From NCBI GenBank assembly GCA_006538405.1, contig BJKQ01000010.1, positions 682,001 to 746,000 on the forward strand: 64,000 nt of DNA, in the 5' to 3' direction. This document shows, piece by piece, positions 49,534 through 60,219 of the stretch. The position numbers and the translations under genes were made by a program. How positions within the stretch are numbered: the stretch's first letter is position 1; each line of letters opens with the position of its first letter. The stretch is from Hansfordia pulvinata. Lineage: Eukaryota; Ascomycota; Sordariomycetes; Xylariales. The notes below the pieces were generated by a model. The model was not told where the DNA came from and searched no databases. It saw only the letters and a program-made list of their open reading frames with translations.

Positions 49534-51997
49534 GGTTCAGGCGTCTGTCTGTCTGTCTGTCTGTTTTGCTTTCGGATCTGGGATCGAGGGATTTGGCTGG
49601 TGGTTGGGCGGTTAATGATGTAATTAGATAAGGCGAATGGGATGGGAGACGCTGAGGGCGGTGATGATGATGATGATGATGCTGATATCTAAGGAAAATC
49701 TACACCACGTAGGGCGCCCCTGGTCGTCTTATACTCGTCGCAAGGCCGCGGTTGGACTGCCGTCATTTTAATTCATCTTTCTCGGCTGATGACCTGCGGC
49801 CCGAGATCGACAGGGCTTCTTCACTTTCAGCATCATCAGGCACTGCCCTGCCCTGCTCTGCCCCTCCCTCCAGCCCAAAGCGCCGGTCAGCCTGGCCGCG
49901 GCTGTGGGCTGGTGGGAAAAGACCATGGAGTGAGTGATGGGCCTGAGCATCCTGCCGCCAAACCACGAGACCCGCGGATGGCGGTCGGCGGGTCATTCTG
50001 TGACCTCACCCGATTCGAGAGGCGGACCTCGAGCCGTTCGTTCCAGAAACGAAAGAAAGAACGGGCCTCAGCAGGCTGACCCGAGGGGAACGGTGCCAAG
50101 CGGACCCCGGATTTCTTTTCCGGGGGCTGAGCAAGCAGGGCCACAGCACGTCGATGGCTCATGATGAACGCCCTTTTGTCCTTTTGGGCTGGCGACTCCG
50201 TCAGATGGTGCCAAGAGCTGTTCGAAATAGCGCCCGCGGACGGCCGTTTTCGCTCGTAGCGGACGAGTAGCTTCAACGCGGGTGCAGATACGCGTATAGC
50301 AGCAAACGAACGGGGGCCCCAGTCATCCAGTCCAGTCCAGTGGGGAGAGGCTGAGCCACCAAATGCCCTTCTCCCCACCGGCTGATTAAGGGCGGCGTGG
50401 CTGTAACTCCTCAGGCACAGGGTCTCTGGCCAATACGATCGATACGCCGCCGCCGCCGCCGCCTCTGTCGTATTCGTCGTATCGCTCGTCTGGCTCGGTT
50501 GCGGTGGTGTGGCCGAAGCTGAGAGAGAGCCGGGCGCTCGCTGACAGCCAAGATGCCAGCGAGTGTGTGCGCTCGGCTCTGGCTCTCCTGGTCTCTTTCG
50601 CGCGTGCCTCTTTTGGCGGCTTCTCATCATGCATGTCTGGGGCCGAGAGCAGGGCGGCAGCGTGGAGCGAGCCGAGCGCGTTGATCGCTTTACGAGTAGC
50701 ATCACCTGCCTCTCGCCCGTCGTTCGTCTCTTGGAGTTGTCGGCTCTGAGTAAATCCACGGGGGCCGTGCCTCTAATGGCCTCGAGATACAGTGGGTGGA
50801 GAACCACCATCCCGAGGCTGGTGATGCTCGGAATGCTGCGGATCTCCAGGCTTCGTCTTTGCCGGCGCGGCCTGGACGTCCCCGTACGGGGGTACTCGTA
50901 TGTGCAGACAAGCTTGGGAGGCTCACCACCTGCCCACTCCCTGAGCACCAGGGCAGACACTCGCCGACTTCCGTGGCTGACCTCCCATCGCCGTCCTCTC
51001 CGTTTCCCGCCATTCGGCCAAGGTCGAGGGGAGATGGCCTCTTGCTGGATCTAGCAACGGACGGCGTCCGCGTTGCGACTGGAGGACAAGATAGCCAGGA
51101 CTGACGAGTATAATCAACGGCTTCTTCCAGGGCATATATTGTCCTCATCGCCTCCGCACCTATCAGCAGAGCCAGGTCACTCCATCCTCGACAGCTACTA
51201 AGTCCGACCGTCCGATGATCGTCGGAGACCAGCCGGCGCTTACTCATAGTGGCCGGCGTGGAACGGGGAAGGCTACGAGTATTGCCCCCGTACGAGTAAT
51301 AAAGGAACGACAGCCTGGCGGAGGGGGCCGGACTTAATCGGCGTCTGCATCCGGAATCCCCGAGCCTCGCATACCTTACCTATACCTTAGGCACCTGGTA
51401 GCAAATAACACTATCAAGGTTGCTGGAGCCATAGTACCTACCCATGTCCCAGGACTCCCAGACAGAGGAGCCGTGAGACCGGCACTCACTAGGCACTCAA
51501 GCTCCAGGGGAACATGTCTTCTCGTTGCCCTGCTCTCTCGCAGGCTCTCGCCCTGGGTCAAGCACCACGGGCACGCGCCGGGAGCCCTCTAGTAGAAGAG
51601 CCCCGCGATCGGCGGGCTCCCTCTACGAGTGCGCCCCCTACGCACACCGCTGCTGGAAATAACACCTGCAAACTCCGCCGTCCAACTAGCGCCGTCCCCG
51701 TTGGTGATGCGAATCCCTCCCCACCCTCATCCTCTGATGGCAAGTGGCTGGGACGCCAGGCGGGCTACAAAGGAGGGGGAAGTAAGCATGGCAGGCCACG
51801 ACTCTTGGATACAGAGAGGGAAGGGAAGGGGGTTTATAAGCGAGGCCGGGCTGCGTCTTAAAAGAGTCGAAAGAGCTCTGTCCGGTCTGGTAGGTTTCTA
51901 GTGTAAACCCCCCAACTCACGACCATCAGTCATCCACCAACCAAAACCACCTAATCTATCACCAAACCACGGATCACACGCATTGACAAAACAAACC
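49534..51997. other. Divergent intergenic region between the RTA1 and dehydrogenase genes
   Basis: About 2.5 kb should contain both promoters. A 357-codon frame on the minus strand (49887-50960) has no ATG at its extreme, no domain and Arg/Ser/Pro-rich composition, so I do not call it. Octamer copies occur at 50893, 51274 and 51291. A TATAAG near 51835 could serve the dehydrogenase gene. Confidence 0.5.
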
Positions 51998-53356
51998 ATG
52001 TCTTCCACTACCTCCTCGACGACGGCGACTCCGACGACTCCGACGACAACGACGGCCGAGACCGAGGCCCCGCTGACCTGGCTGATCACGGGCTGCTCGT
52101 CGGGCATGGGCCTGGCGCTGGCGCGGCAGGCGCTGGCGCGCGGGCACCGCGTCGTCGCGACGTCGCGGGACCCCTCGCGGACGCCGGGGCTCGTCGCCGA
52201 GATCACTACCGGGCCGGCGAGCAGCGGGGGCCGGGGACGGTGGGAGGCGCTTGACGTGACCGACGCCGGGTGCGGGCGGATCGTGGACGAGCTCGAGGCC
52301 GCGGGCACGCCGGTGGACGTGCTGGTCAACAGCGCCGGGGTGGCTTACTTTGGGCCGGTGAGTTTTTCGCCCCCTTCACGAACTGGGAGGAGAAAGGAGA
52401 GGGAGAAGGAAGAAGAAGAAAAAGAAAAAGCCATTCAGCCCGTGTGCCATTCCCGCCCACCGAAGCCACGCTCTCACCCTAAACGGAGCGAGTCGTTGTC
52501 TGAAAGGAGGGGGGCCCATTAAAGGAGAAACATGAGGACTGTTCAACCACGAACGATCCGAAGCTGACTCTCGGGATGCTCACCTCCCCTCCCACCGGAA
52601 GGGCGAGTGCTACAGCGAGGACGAGGTGCGCCTGATGATGGAGACCAACTTCTTCGGGCCGTACAGGCTCATGAGGGCGGCGGCGCCGCACATGCGCAGG
52701 CGGCGCGCGGGGACCATTGTCAACCTCAGCAGCGGGTCCGGACGTGAGTGCCATCGTCTGAAAACATATCACCTGCCCGCTTCTTGGATGGAAGAACTGA
52801 CGTGTGTTGACCGTGTCTCGTGTGCAGTGGAGGCGAGGAACGGCCTCGGGGCGTACGGGGCGTCGAAAGCCGCTCTGGACGGTACGTTATCCTCCTCTCT
52901 CTTCCCCGTCTCCTTCTCTCTTTCTCTTTCTCGCTCCACGGACCCTGACCCTCTTCCTCACCAGGCATCACCAAGACGATGCACAAGGAGCTGGCGGCGT
53001 TCGACGTGCGGGTGCTTCTGGTCAGCCTGGGCGGGTTCCGGACGGGCATGGCGCAGGCGACGCGGGAGACGTCGGGCGAGATGGCGCCGGAGTACGCGGG
53101 GACGGCGACGCAGGCGCTGGTGGACGCGTTCCGGTCGCCGGGCGGGCTGCCGCTGCACGGGGACCCGGAGAAGTGCGTGCGGGCCATCCTGGACGTCGTC
53201 GCCGGCGGGGACGGGGGCGACGGGAGCAGGAGGAACGAGATGCTGCTACCCCTGGGCGCCGACATGGTGCCGCGCATGCTCGAGGTCAAGGGGCGCATCG
53301 AGCGCGCCATGGACGTGTTTGGGGACGTGTGCTGCAGTGTGTCTGTCGATGAATAG
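51998..53356 (+). CDS. Short-chain dehydrogenase/reductase (classical SDR)
   Basis: Four exons, 51998-52357, 52602-52743, 52828-52881 and 52965-53356, encode 315 residues. The preferred ATG follows ACAAACC; an in-frame codon 15 bases upstream is less likely. After a Thr/Ser-rich N-terminus of about 25 residues comes the Rossmann dinucleotide-binding motif TGCSSGMG (31-38). Then come a DVTD acidic turn, NSAGV (the NAG motif), and the catalytic set Ser164 (NLSSGSG), Tyr177 and Lys181 (YGASK). Such enzymes oxidise alcohols or reduce ketones with NAD(P)H; the substrate cannot be told from sequence. VATSRDPSR after the second strand carries Arg residues that often favour NADP. It is a tandem neighbour of the O-methyltransferase gene, on the same strand 0.8 kb away. 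Confidence 0.92.
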
Positions 53357-54145
53357 GGAAGTAAGGTAGGTAGCTGAATGTCATATCATCCAGGGCATCA
53401 CGGAACGCACGGAACGCTGGAGTGGACTGCAGCCACCAGCACTCACACCTCAAGAGCCCGGCCCTGTCTCTCCTTTCCAGAAACTGGTGATGCTCCCACG
53501 TTGACCTCAGGGACTGCTTCTGCTTCGTGAGAGGCCAAGTCAATGGCTTCATTAACCCCGATGAACATCGGCCGGCCCACGTGTGGCATAACCCGAGCGG
53601 TTAGGTGGCGGTGATGAGTCACGCGGCTTGGCCTGGGGGCAGAGACAACAAGACAGACGGAGGATGAGACCTCCAGTCAGCCACATCGTGGCTCTCAACG
53701 CCCGAATCAGATGGCCGACGTCGCGGGCAGAGCTGAAAGCCCGGCCCAAAAAGCTCGGGGCTACGGCCGAACCCCGGGGTCGGTGGCCCCACAATTCATC
53801 GGGGAATTCGGTCGGGGGGCCCCGGACTCGGACTCGGGCTCGGCCCTAACGCGGCGAACTGCCTCTCGTCAGAAGTCAGAAGGCGGAAAACACCGCGACG
53901 CAGCGTGTAAGTGCTCGCAGAGGCGGTCCCTGATACATGATCTATAAGATATGATGACTGCCTGCCCCGAGATGGCTTCTTCTTCTTCTTCCAGATACAG
54001 CATCCACGACGCTCAAGACGCTCAAGACGCTCAAGACAATTCACGTCCACCACCATCACACAGACAGACCCTCCATCCCATGCGTGCATCAGCAACTACA
54101 CTTATCTGACTCTGACCTGCTCCGACTCCCTTCACAAGCGCCATA
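53357..54145. other. Intergenic: dehydrogenase 3' flank and methyltransferase promoter
   Basis: No gene. A TATAAG at about 53943-53948 and a short GACGCTCAA direct repeat near 54010-54035 lie upstream of the methyltransferase ATG. Confidence 0.45.
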
Positions 54146-54811
54146 ATGTCTGACACCACCACCACCACCCCCGTCCGGTCCGTCTCGGAGCTCTCGGCGC
54201 TCATCGACGCGCACACGCGGGCCATCGAGGAGTCCGTCCGCGGCACCCCCAACGAGGGGCTCTACCTCGCGGCCGGCGGCCCTCCCGTCGTCAGCCTGGC
54301 CCCGGCGCTGCAGAGCCAGCAGGGCGAGCTGCTCGAGGCCATCGACGAGCTGCGGTGCCGCGTCCTGGGGCCGGCCGGCTACCTGAGCCACTTTATGCTT
54401 CCCATAGTCAGTCTACAGCTCTCATCAGTCTTAAAGTCTTGAATCTCCGGCCCCTTTGTTTTCTTACTAACTCCGCTGTCTCGGGGGGCAAACCAGAACA
54501 ACGCAGTCGGCCTCTTCCACGCCATGTACGCCTACGGCATCCCGGCCGCGGTGCCGGCGGAGGTCGGCAGTTCCATCGGCTACGCGGACCTGGCCGACCG
54601 GGTCGGGCTGCCGCTCGACGACACGCGCCGGCTGGTGCAGGCGGCCGCGGCCTTCCGCATCTTCGAGGAGGACGTCCCCGACGAGTCGGTCCGGCACAAC
54701 GCCGTGTCGCTGGCGTTTGTCCAGATCCCGGGCATCAACGAGTGGAGTGAGTGGACTTATCAGTTGCTTTAACTAGGGGGGAATCAAGGGGGAGAAGGGT
54801 TCCCTCTTTAA

Positions 54812-54851
<40 letters not shown>

Positions 54852-56001
54852 CCTGCCCCATAACATACATGAAAAAAATCCCGCTGACACTTTCCACCCG
54901 CGCAGTGGGCATGATGCTCGAGGACACGCTCCCGGGGGCGATCAAGTTCGCCGAGTGCCTGCGGCGGTACCCCGGGTCGGGCGAGCCGGGACACACGGGC
55001 ATGATGATGGCGTCGCGGGAGCGCATCGCGCTGGCGGCCGCCGCCACTGCCTCCTCCTCCTCCTCCTCTTCTTCCAAGGGCAGCGACAGCAGCTTCGACC
55101 CGTCCAAGGGCTTCTTCGACCTGATCGCCGACGACGCCCCGCGCGTCGCCCGCTTCCGCGCCGCCATGAGCGTCGCCAACAGCGTCCCCGCCATGTCGCC
55201 GCGCTTCTTCGTCGAGGCCCTCCCCTGGGACGACAGCTGCCCCCGCACGGTCGTCGACGTGGGCGGCTCCTCGGGCAACCTGTGCGAGATGCTGCTGCGC
55301 CGGTACCCGGGCGTCGAGCGCGCCGTCGTCCTCGACCTGCCCGAGGTGGTGGCCGGGCTGGAGGCTCCGCAAGACCTGGCGGGGAAGGGGGGCAGGCTGA
55401 GCTTCGCGCCGTACGATTTCCTGAAGGAGGCGGTCGCCGAGAACGCCGACGCCTACGTCTTCCGGCACATCTTCCACGACTGGAGCGACGAGTACGCCGC
55501 GCGCATCCTGCGGAACCTCGTGCCCGCGCTGCTGCTGCCGCCGCCTACCGAGGCCGAGGGCGAGGGCCAGGGTCAGGGTGCGAGGAGGAGGGAGAAGCGC
55601 GTGTGGCTGTGCGAGGCGGTGCTGTCGAGCCTGGGGCCCAGGAGCCACGTTCGGGATCAGATGTCTAGGTGAGTTTCTTTTGCTTCTCGGCTCTTTCTTT
55701 CCTTTTTCTCTCTCACTTTCTCTCTTCTTCTCCTGTTCCCTCTTCCGCACCGCACGTTCTCAAATTGTCGGTCCATGTGAGAGCTTAGAGACCAGCAACT
55801 GACGGCTTCCCCCCCCCCCCCCCCCCGCACAGATCCGCCGACCTCCTGATGAAGATGGGCTTCAACGGCAAGGAGCGGACGCGCCGCGACTGGGAGGCGC
55901 TGCTGCGCCGCGCGGACCCGCGGCTGCGCATCGTCGGCGTCGTCCGGCCCGAGGGCTCCAACGACTCGCTGATCGAGGTCGTCCTGGACGCCGAGGCGTG
56001 A
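54146..56001 (+). CDS. SAM-dependent O-methyltransferase, family 2 (COMT-like)
   Basis: Four exons, 54146-54406, 54497-54746, 54906-55668 and 55833-56001, encode 480 residues. The N-terminal half is the winged-helix dimerisation region of plant/fungal small-molecule O-methyltransferases (NNAVGLFHAMYAYGIPAAVP, then IGYADLADRVGLPLDDTRRLV). The catalytic half carries the SAM-binding glycine loop VVDVGGSSGN at about 285, the acidic strand end VLDLPEVV, and the catalytic-base region HIFHDWSDE with His at about 361. Family members methylate hydroxyl groups of aromatic or polyketide products, commonly as tailoring enzymes. A Ser-rich insert (about 208-225) and a Glu/Gly-rich insert (about 383-400) are unusual. 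Intron 1 appears to use the weak donor GTCAGT, and intron 3 ends in about 18 cytosines just before the acceptor GCACAG. Confidence 0.9.
55809..55826 (+). repeat. C homopolymer run beside the methyltransferase 3' splice site
   Basis: About 18 consecutive C lie within the last intron of the O-methyltransferase gene, ending six bases before exon 4. They serve as or replace the usual mixed pyrimidine tract. Confidence 0.85.
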
Positions 56002-56921
56002 GGGCGCGCGCGTGAGAAGGCTTGTAGACTACCTAGGTAGGTAGCTAGACTTGGATAGGAGAGAAAAAGGCTGGGGAGAGGAGCGGAGAGCGGGTTTTTC
56101 TCGGGCTTGTGGTTTCCAAACCCCTGTCTTGAAACGGGGGTTGTAGCGAGGATGCCCAGATCTACCATCTAGGTACATGACACGATTATTGTTATTTTTT
56201 ATCATGGTTACTCTTGTGTTGTTGTTCTTACCCTGTAAGCTTGGGGACGACCGCTCGCTGCCGCTGCTCTCGATGCGTTGCTTGGCCCTCGCCGGTCTCG
56301 AGCCCGTAGCTCGTCGTGAGGATGGTGGCCTGGCTTCATCCCGAGTGGCGACATTGGCAGCATTTGACTTGTCGTCAACACGCCGGGGCCAGACCCGCGC
56401 ATACTCGCGACGCAATAGGCCCCCCCACCTAGGAGCTCCTGGAGCAGTACGCGAGCGCCTTGCCCGATATCCAGCAGCAAGCCTAGAGGAAGAGCCGCTA
56501 CGCGAACGGCGACGACGGGATTCGGCGTAGCGGTGGCCAGCGTATACTACCCCTGCTGACAGGTGGCGGCACCACCTAGGCCGGGCTGGGGATTCGTAGA
56601 CGGCGAGCACCGTCGCTGCCCGCCCTTCCGCGCTCGGGTCTCTGGCTCTGTCGTCGCTGCCGACACCGACGGTGGCGAGCAAAGAGCCTCAGGCAGCTCA
56701 TCTGCCAGACTATTCAAGGAGGTCTACATACACATGGAGATCTATCCTGTACACAAGGTACGGGTATCAGAGTGTGTACGAGGTATAAGAAGCAGCCCCC
56801 CGGACTCGGTCACGTCCAGCAGCTTCCCCCCACCCATTCTTCGCATACACCGCATTGCCTGTTGCAAAGCAACCTGCCGAAGACCAGAAGGAAAGAAAGC
56901 GAGAAGAAAAGAAAAGAAAAA
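56002..56921. other. Intergenic: methyltransferase 3' flank
   Basis: No supported gene. TAGGTAGGTAG and CTAGGTAC motifs lie at about 56030-56045 and 56170. Frames on both strands in 56030-56680 are Arg/Ser-rich shadows. Confidence 0.45.
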
Positions 56922-57448
56922 ATGATCAACATATTCTACTACATGCTGCTAGCAGCAGCAGCCCTGCCCGCGCTGAGCGCCGCGGCCAAGGCCAAAAACC
57001 CCCCGGACCCGTACGAGCGGGCGTTCGCCGCTCGTCTCCGCGCCGGCGCGCAACGGGTTCCCCTTCCTGCTGGCGCCGGGCGCCACGGAGACGTGGGCGC
57101 CCGAGGTCGCGCGGGCGCTCTAGAGTGCCGGCAGCGGCTGGGCGCTCGGTACGCGGCGCGCGAGCTGGGCCTCCTCGGCACGGGCACGGGCACGGAGGGC
57201 ACGGCGATGCGGACGGTCGCGTACGACGCCGGCCCCCAGGCGCGGTGGTGCCACTACAACTCGAGGTTCTTCGTGGACACGCGGAGCCGCCGCCGGCTCG
57301 GCGGCGTCGGCTGGGAGGCGTCGGCTGGGAGGCGCGGCTCGCCCTGCTGGCCAACCCGGACGCCCGGGACGACGACGCCCGGGCCGCGGGCTACACGGTC
57401 CACGAGGACGAGGTGGCCGCGGCCGTGGCCAGGTACATGACGGTGTAG
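56922..57448 (+). pseudogene. Broken gene for a small secreted protein (three frame breaks)
   Basis: The ATG at 56922 follows an A-rich leader and begins a signal peptide, MINIFYYMLLAAAALPALSA. Coding frame can be followed by the near-total preference for G or C at third codon positions, and it jumps three times. It is frame 1 to about 57050. It is frame 2 from 57052 to 57120, reading NGFPFLLAPGATETWAPEV up to a TAG. It is frame 1 again from about 57122 to 57320, including RWCHYNSRFFVDTR. After a perfect 14-bp tandem duplication at 57305-57332 it is in the remaining frame, GWEARLALLANPD to the TAG at 57446. Summing the pieces gives a protein of about 170 residues. I do not recognise the family. 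Clean coding bias on both sides of each break argues for a recently lost gene, though sequence error cannot be excluded. Confidence 0.65.
57305..57332 (+). repeat. 14-bp perfect tandem duplication
   Basis: The unit GTCGGCTGGGAGGC occurs twice in direct succession inside the reading frame. One copy fits the flanking frames; the second shifts the frame by two. Confidence 0.9.
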
Positions 57449-57939
57449 AAGAGGAGAGGAGGCCGGACCCGGAGGGTGGTTTGTTGTGTTGGGGCTGTTG
57501 GTTTTCTTCTATTTATAATCTGGCCCCTGTCGTCCGTCCTGGGGCCGGCGGATACGGCCTCGGAAAACGTGCTGGTTTGTGTTTGGTTTGCGTCGTGGTG
57601 CGGTAGGCGTGGTTGGGTGACGATGAACGAACGCGCCACAAACTGATACCAGGGGCGCCGAACGCGGTCGTGTTTGCCCTCTTATGTATTGTGACCACTG
57701 TGTTTGCACCCTCCTTGTTTGTTGTTTGTGGGAATCCATCCCCCTGGGCCTTTTACCGGGCCAGTCGGCAATCCATAACATGCCGTATTGAACAGTTCAG
57801 ATACATAAAGTAGCTTCCTTATATATACCTACCTATCCTCTTCCGTTACGAATTCTAGAGTTCGCTTCCCAAAGTCTCGACACAACTCACCCAACCTGGT
57901 CATCCCACTCCATTTCTGAATATCCGACCCAAATCCCAA
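57449..57939. other. Intergenic: promoter of the F-box-like gene
   Basis: The stretch is T-rich after the broken gene, then holds the probable promoter and leader of the next gene. No coding signal. Confidence 0.5.
57820..57827 (+). promoter_or_regulatory. Candidate TATA element of the F-box-like gene
   Basis: TATATATA lies 113 bases upstream of the ATG, followed by a pyrimidine/CA-rich leader. Placement is plausible for a fungal core promoter; there is no other support. Confidence 0.4.
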
Positions 57940-60219
57940 ATGACCTTCGACACTTCCAAACTCGCGGAAACCACACCCGCAGGAGAAGAAGAAGAGAAAA
58001 ACGTCTCCTCCGACCGCTGTTCGAACTGCCGCCTAATGTCTTCTCCGGCTGAGGGCCATGTGCCAGATGGCCCTCTCGAACAACAGTCCTCACCCGACCT
58101 TTTCGGCCTGCCAAACGAGGTTATCCGGGAACTCCTTGAATTCTGCCTCGAAAAACCCTTTCATCTCACCCCCCAAAACGCCTCGAGGCCACCCCGCTCG
58201 ATTCCGGAGCATGACCTGGCAGCCGTTCCAAAGGGCACATCTCTGGCGGACAAAGAGCCGGACGACGATATCCCACGAGAGCAATGGACAAGAGGGGCCG
58301 AGCCCATGCGGCCCTTCTTTACCTCGCCCGCCGCCCAGTTGAAGAGCCTGCGTCACACTTGCAAGCAGCTCAAGATACTCGTTGATCATTATCTTCTGAC
58401 TCAATGCAGCCATCTCGTCGTCTCCATGACCCACGACTCCATCTCTCGTCTGCAAAGAATCTGTAAAGACCCCAAACTGAGGAAAAAGGTCCACACCGTC
58501 CACATTTCTCTTGCCTCGTATGGCCACGCCGCTTGTGAGCTGAGCTATCTGAAGTGGCTCCAGGACACCATCCAGGACACCATCCAAGCTGCGCAGCTTC
58601 GTCCTGAGTCAGGCCGTGTCGGGGCTGCAGAGGCTTGCCAGTGCTTGAAAGCTCACTGTCGCGAAATCGAGGAGCCCCCACGTTGGTATCGTTGGGCTTC
58701 AGATCACAAATGCCTTGAGTGGAAACAGTCTGTCGTCGCCAGCCATCCCTTGGCTCAGACAGACGAGTTCCAAGAGTCCTTTCGGCAGCTGAAAAAACTG
58801 TACAAAGATCAGACCAAGCTGAGTCAATTTGGGGGATTCGTTGAAATGATCGTTTCGGCAATGCAGGCCCTTCCCAATGCCGAAAACTTGTTCATCGACG
58901 ACAAGCCGGAGGACAGCGCCGACAACTGGATGACAGCCCCACAGATGTGGCCCTCCGACCCTTGGGATGAAGTCGGGACACCGGACAGAGTCCGTGATCT
59001 GCTAGAATGCTTGGCCGGAATGCTATGTGAGCTGCCTGCGAAAATCTATAGAGGCGGAATCAAGTTAAAGAACCTCTCGATGGACGTCCACCTCCCGGCC
59101 AACTTCAAGTTTCCCACGCATGCTATGAACTATGCCACTGGTGAGATGACGTGCATAGGGGAGCATCTCGAAGGCTTCGCTTTCAGAGTCAGCCCAGACC
59201 CTGACAGAAAAGCAGGGCGCTCCGGGCAGACGGGCCCGCATGGGGAAGTCATTTACTTCATTTCCTGGTACCTCAAGGCCGCCAGCAACCTCCGCGTTCT
59301 ACACGTGGGATGCAACACCACATCGTTCGAGGAAACGCCACCCTCTCGCGATGAGATTACCGACTTCTCCTACCTCAAGTCGTCTTCCCTTTCACAATTC
59401 AAGTCGCGGCCCAAGCTGCGCATGCTATCTCTGGAGCGCATGCCGCTGGACCCGAGCGCACTGGACGGATTGCTTCGTGGCCGAGGAAGCGGCCTGCCGG
59501 GGGTAAACGTCCTGCTCAGTCACGTGACGGCTCGCGGGCCGTGGCGCAACCTCTTCGACGCGCTCCGCGATCGGTACAACCTCGACAGCCTCGGCACGGT
59601 ACAGCTCCATGCCCCCCGCGGTCTCGAGTTCCGGCACCTAGGCGATGACGACGAGCTCGAGAAGCAAGACGGCAGCAACGAGATCCGCTGGCTACGCAGG
59701 GTCCTTTGCGGCAACGCCCCTTGCGACTCCGACTTTGTCAACCTCTTCATACAAGGCACCTCCCCGATCAACCCCGCCCAGTCCGAGTACCAGATTGCGA
59801 GGCGCCTCGGCGGCAGGTCCCGGCACGAACAGGCCGCCAAGAAGGCCGAGGAGGAGTTGGCGGGAAGCGAGCGCCCTGCCCAGGGCTGCGAGCAAGCAAA
59901 GAAGGAAATCATTACGAGGGTTTGGCCGGATGTTGAGAAGCAGATCATATCGCAGCTGATAGAGGGGGCTCTGCGGGATGATGCTGATGGTGTCGAGATA
60001 CCACTGCGACCCCCCGTGGAACTCCAGGAACGCATTGAACCCTCGGGTGAGCCGAGGTGGAATGAGGATGAAGGCTGGGTAAGTTGGAATGGGGACAAAG
60101 GTTGGGTGAGCGTCCGGAATCCTTGGGACGACTCAGACGACACAGACGAGGCAGACGAGGCAGACGACACAGACGATACAGACGATACAGACGACACAGA
60201 CGACACAGAGTCACCATGA
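57940..60219 (+). CDS. F-box-like protein of unknown function with acidic C-terminal repeat
   Basis: Single exon of 759 residues. Residues about 53-72 (DLFGLPNEVIRELLEFCLE) resemble the start of an F-box, the motif that docks a substrate receptor to Skp1 in SCF ubiquitin ligases, but the rest of the motif is interrupted by about 60 Pro/Asp-rich residues before SLRHTCKQLKILVDHYLLTQ, which would complete it. The central region has Leu-rich segments of the kind seen in large fungal F-box families (LRVLHVGCNTTSF, LRMLSLERMPLDPSAL). A charged helical segment (about 635-670) follows. The last 28 residues are an Asp/Thr repeat (DDTDDTDDTDD) encoded by a GACGATACA-like microsatellite at about 60130-60208. 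The target is unknown. The gene contains no introns, common for this rapidly evolving family. Confidence 0.75.
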   Translation: MTFDTSKLAETTPAGEEEEKNVSSDRCSNCRLMSSPAEGHVPDGPLEQQSSPDLFGLPNEVIRELLEFCLEKPFHLTPQNASRPPRSIPEHDLAAVPKGTSLADKEPDDDIPREQWTRGAEPMRPFFTSPAAQLKSLRHTCKQLKILVDHYLLTQCSHLVVSMTHDSISRLQRICKDPKLRKKVHTVHISLASYGHAACELSYLKWLQDTIQDTIQAAQLRPESGRVGAAEACQCLKAHCREIEEPPRWYRWASDHKCLEWKQSVVASHPLAQTDEFQESFRQLKKLYKDQTKLSQFGGFVEMIVSAMQALPNAENLFIDDKPEDSADNWMTAPQMWPSDPWDEVGTPDRVRDLLECLAGMLCELPAKIYRGGIKLKNLSMDVHLPANFKFPTHAMNYATGEMTCIGEHLEGFAFRVSPDPDRKAGRSGQTGPHGEVIYFISWYLKAASNLRVLHVGCNTTSFEETPPSRDEITDFSYLKSSSLSQFKSRPKLRMLSLERMPLDPSALDGLLRGRGSGLPGVNVLLSHVTARGPWRNLFDALRDRYNLDSLGTVQLHAPRGLEFRHLGDDDELEKQDGSNEIRWLRRVLCGNAPCDSDFVNLFIQGTSPINPAQSEYQIARRLGGRSRHEQAAKKAEEELAGSERPAQGCEQAKKEIITRVWPDVEKQIISQLIEGALRDDADGVEIPLRPPVELQERIEPSGEPRWNEDEGWVSWNGDKGWVSVRNPWDDSDDTDEADEADDTDDTDDTDDTDDTESP
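60130..60208 (+). repeat. Coding GACGA(C/T)ACA microsatellite
   Basis: Nine-base units coding Asp-Asp-Thr (with Glu-Ala variants) repeat eight or so times at the 3' end of the F-box-like gene. They stay in frame because the unit length is a multiple of three. Confidence 0.8.

Noticed and set aside
49887..50960. 357-codon minus-strand frame
   Set aside because: It has no ATG at its extreme end, Arg/Ser/Pro-rich composition, no domain, several recurring octamers nearby, and overlapping open frames on the other strand. It is better explained as GC-rich intergenic DNA.
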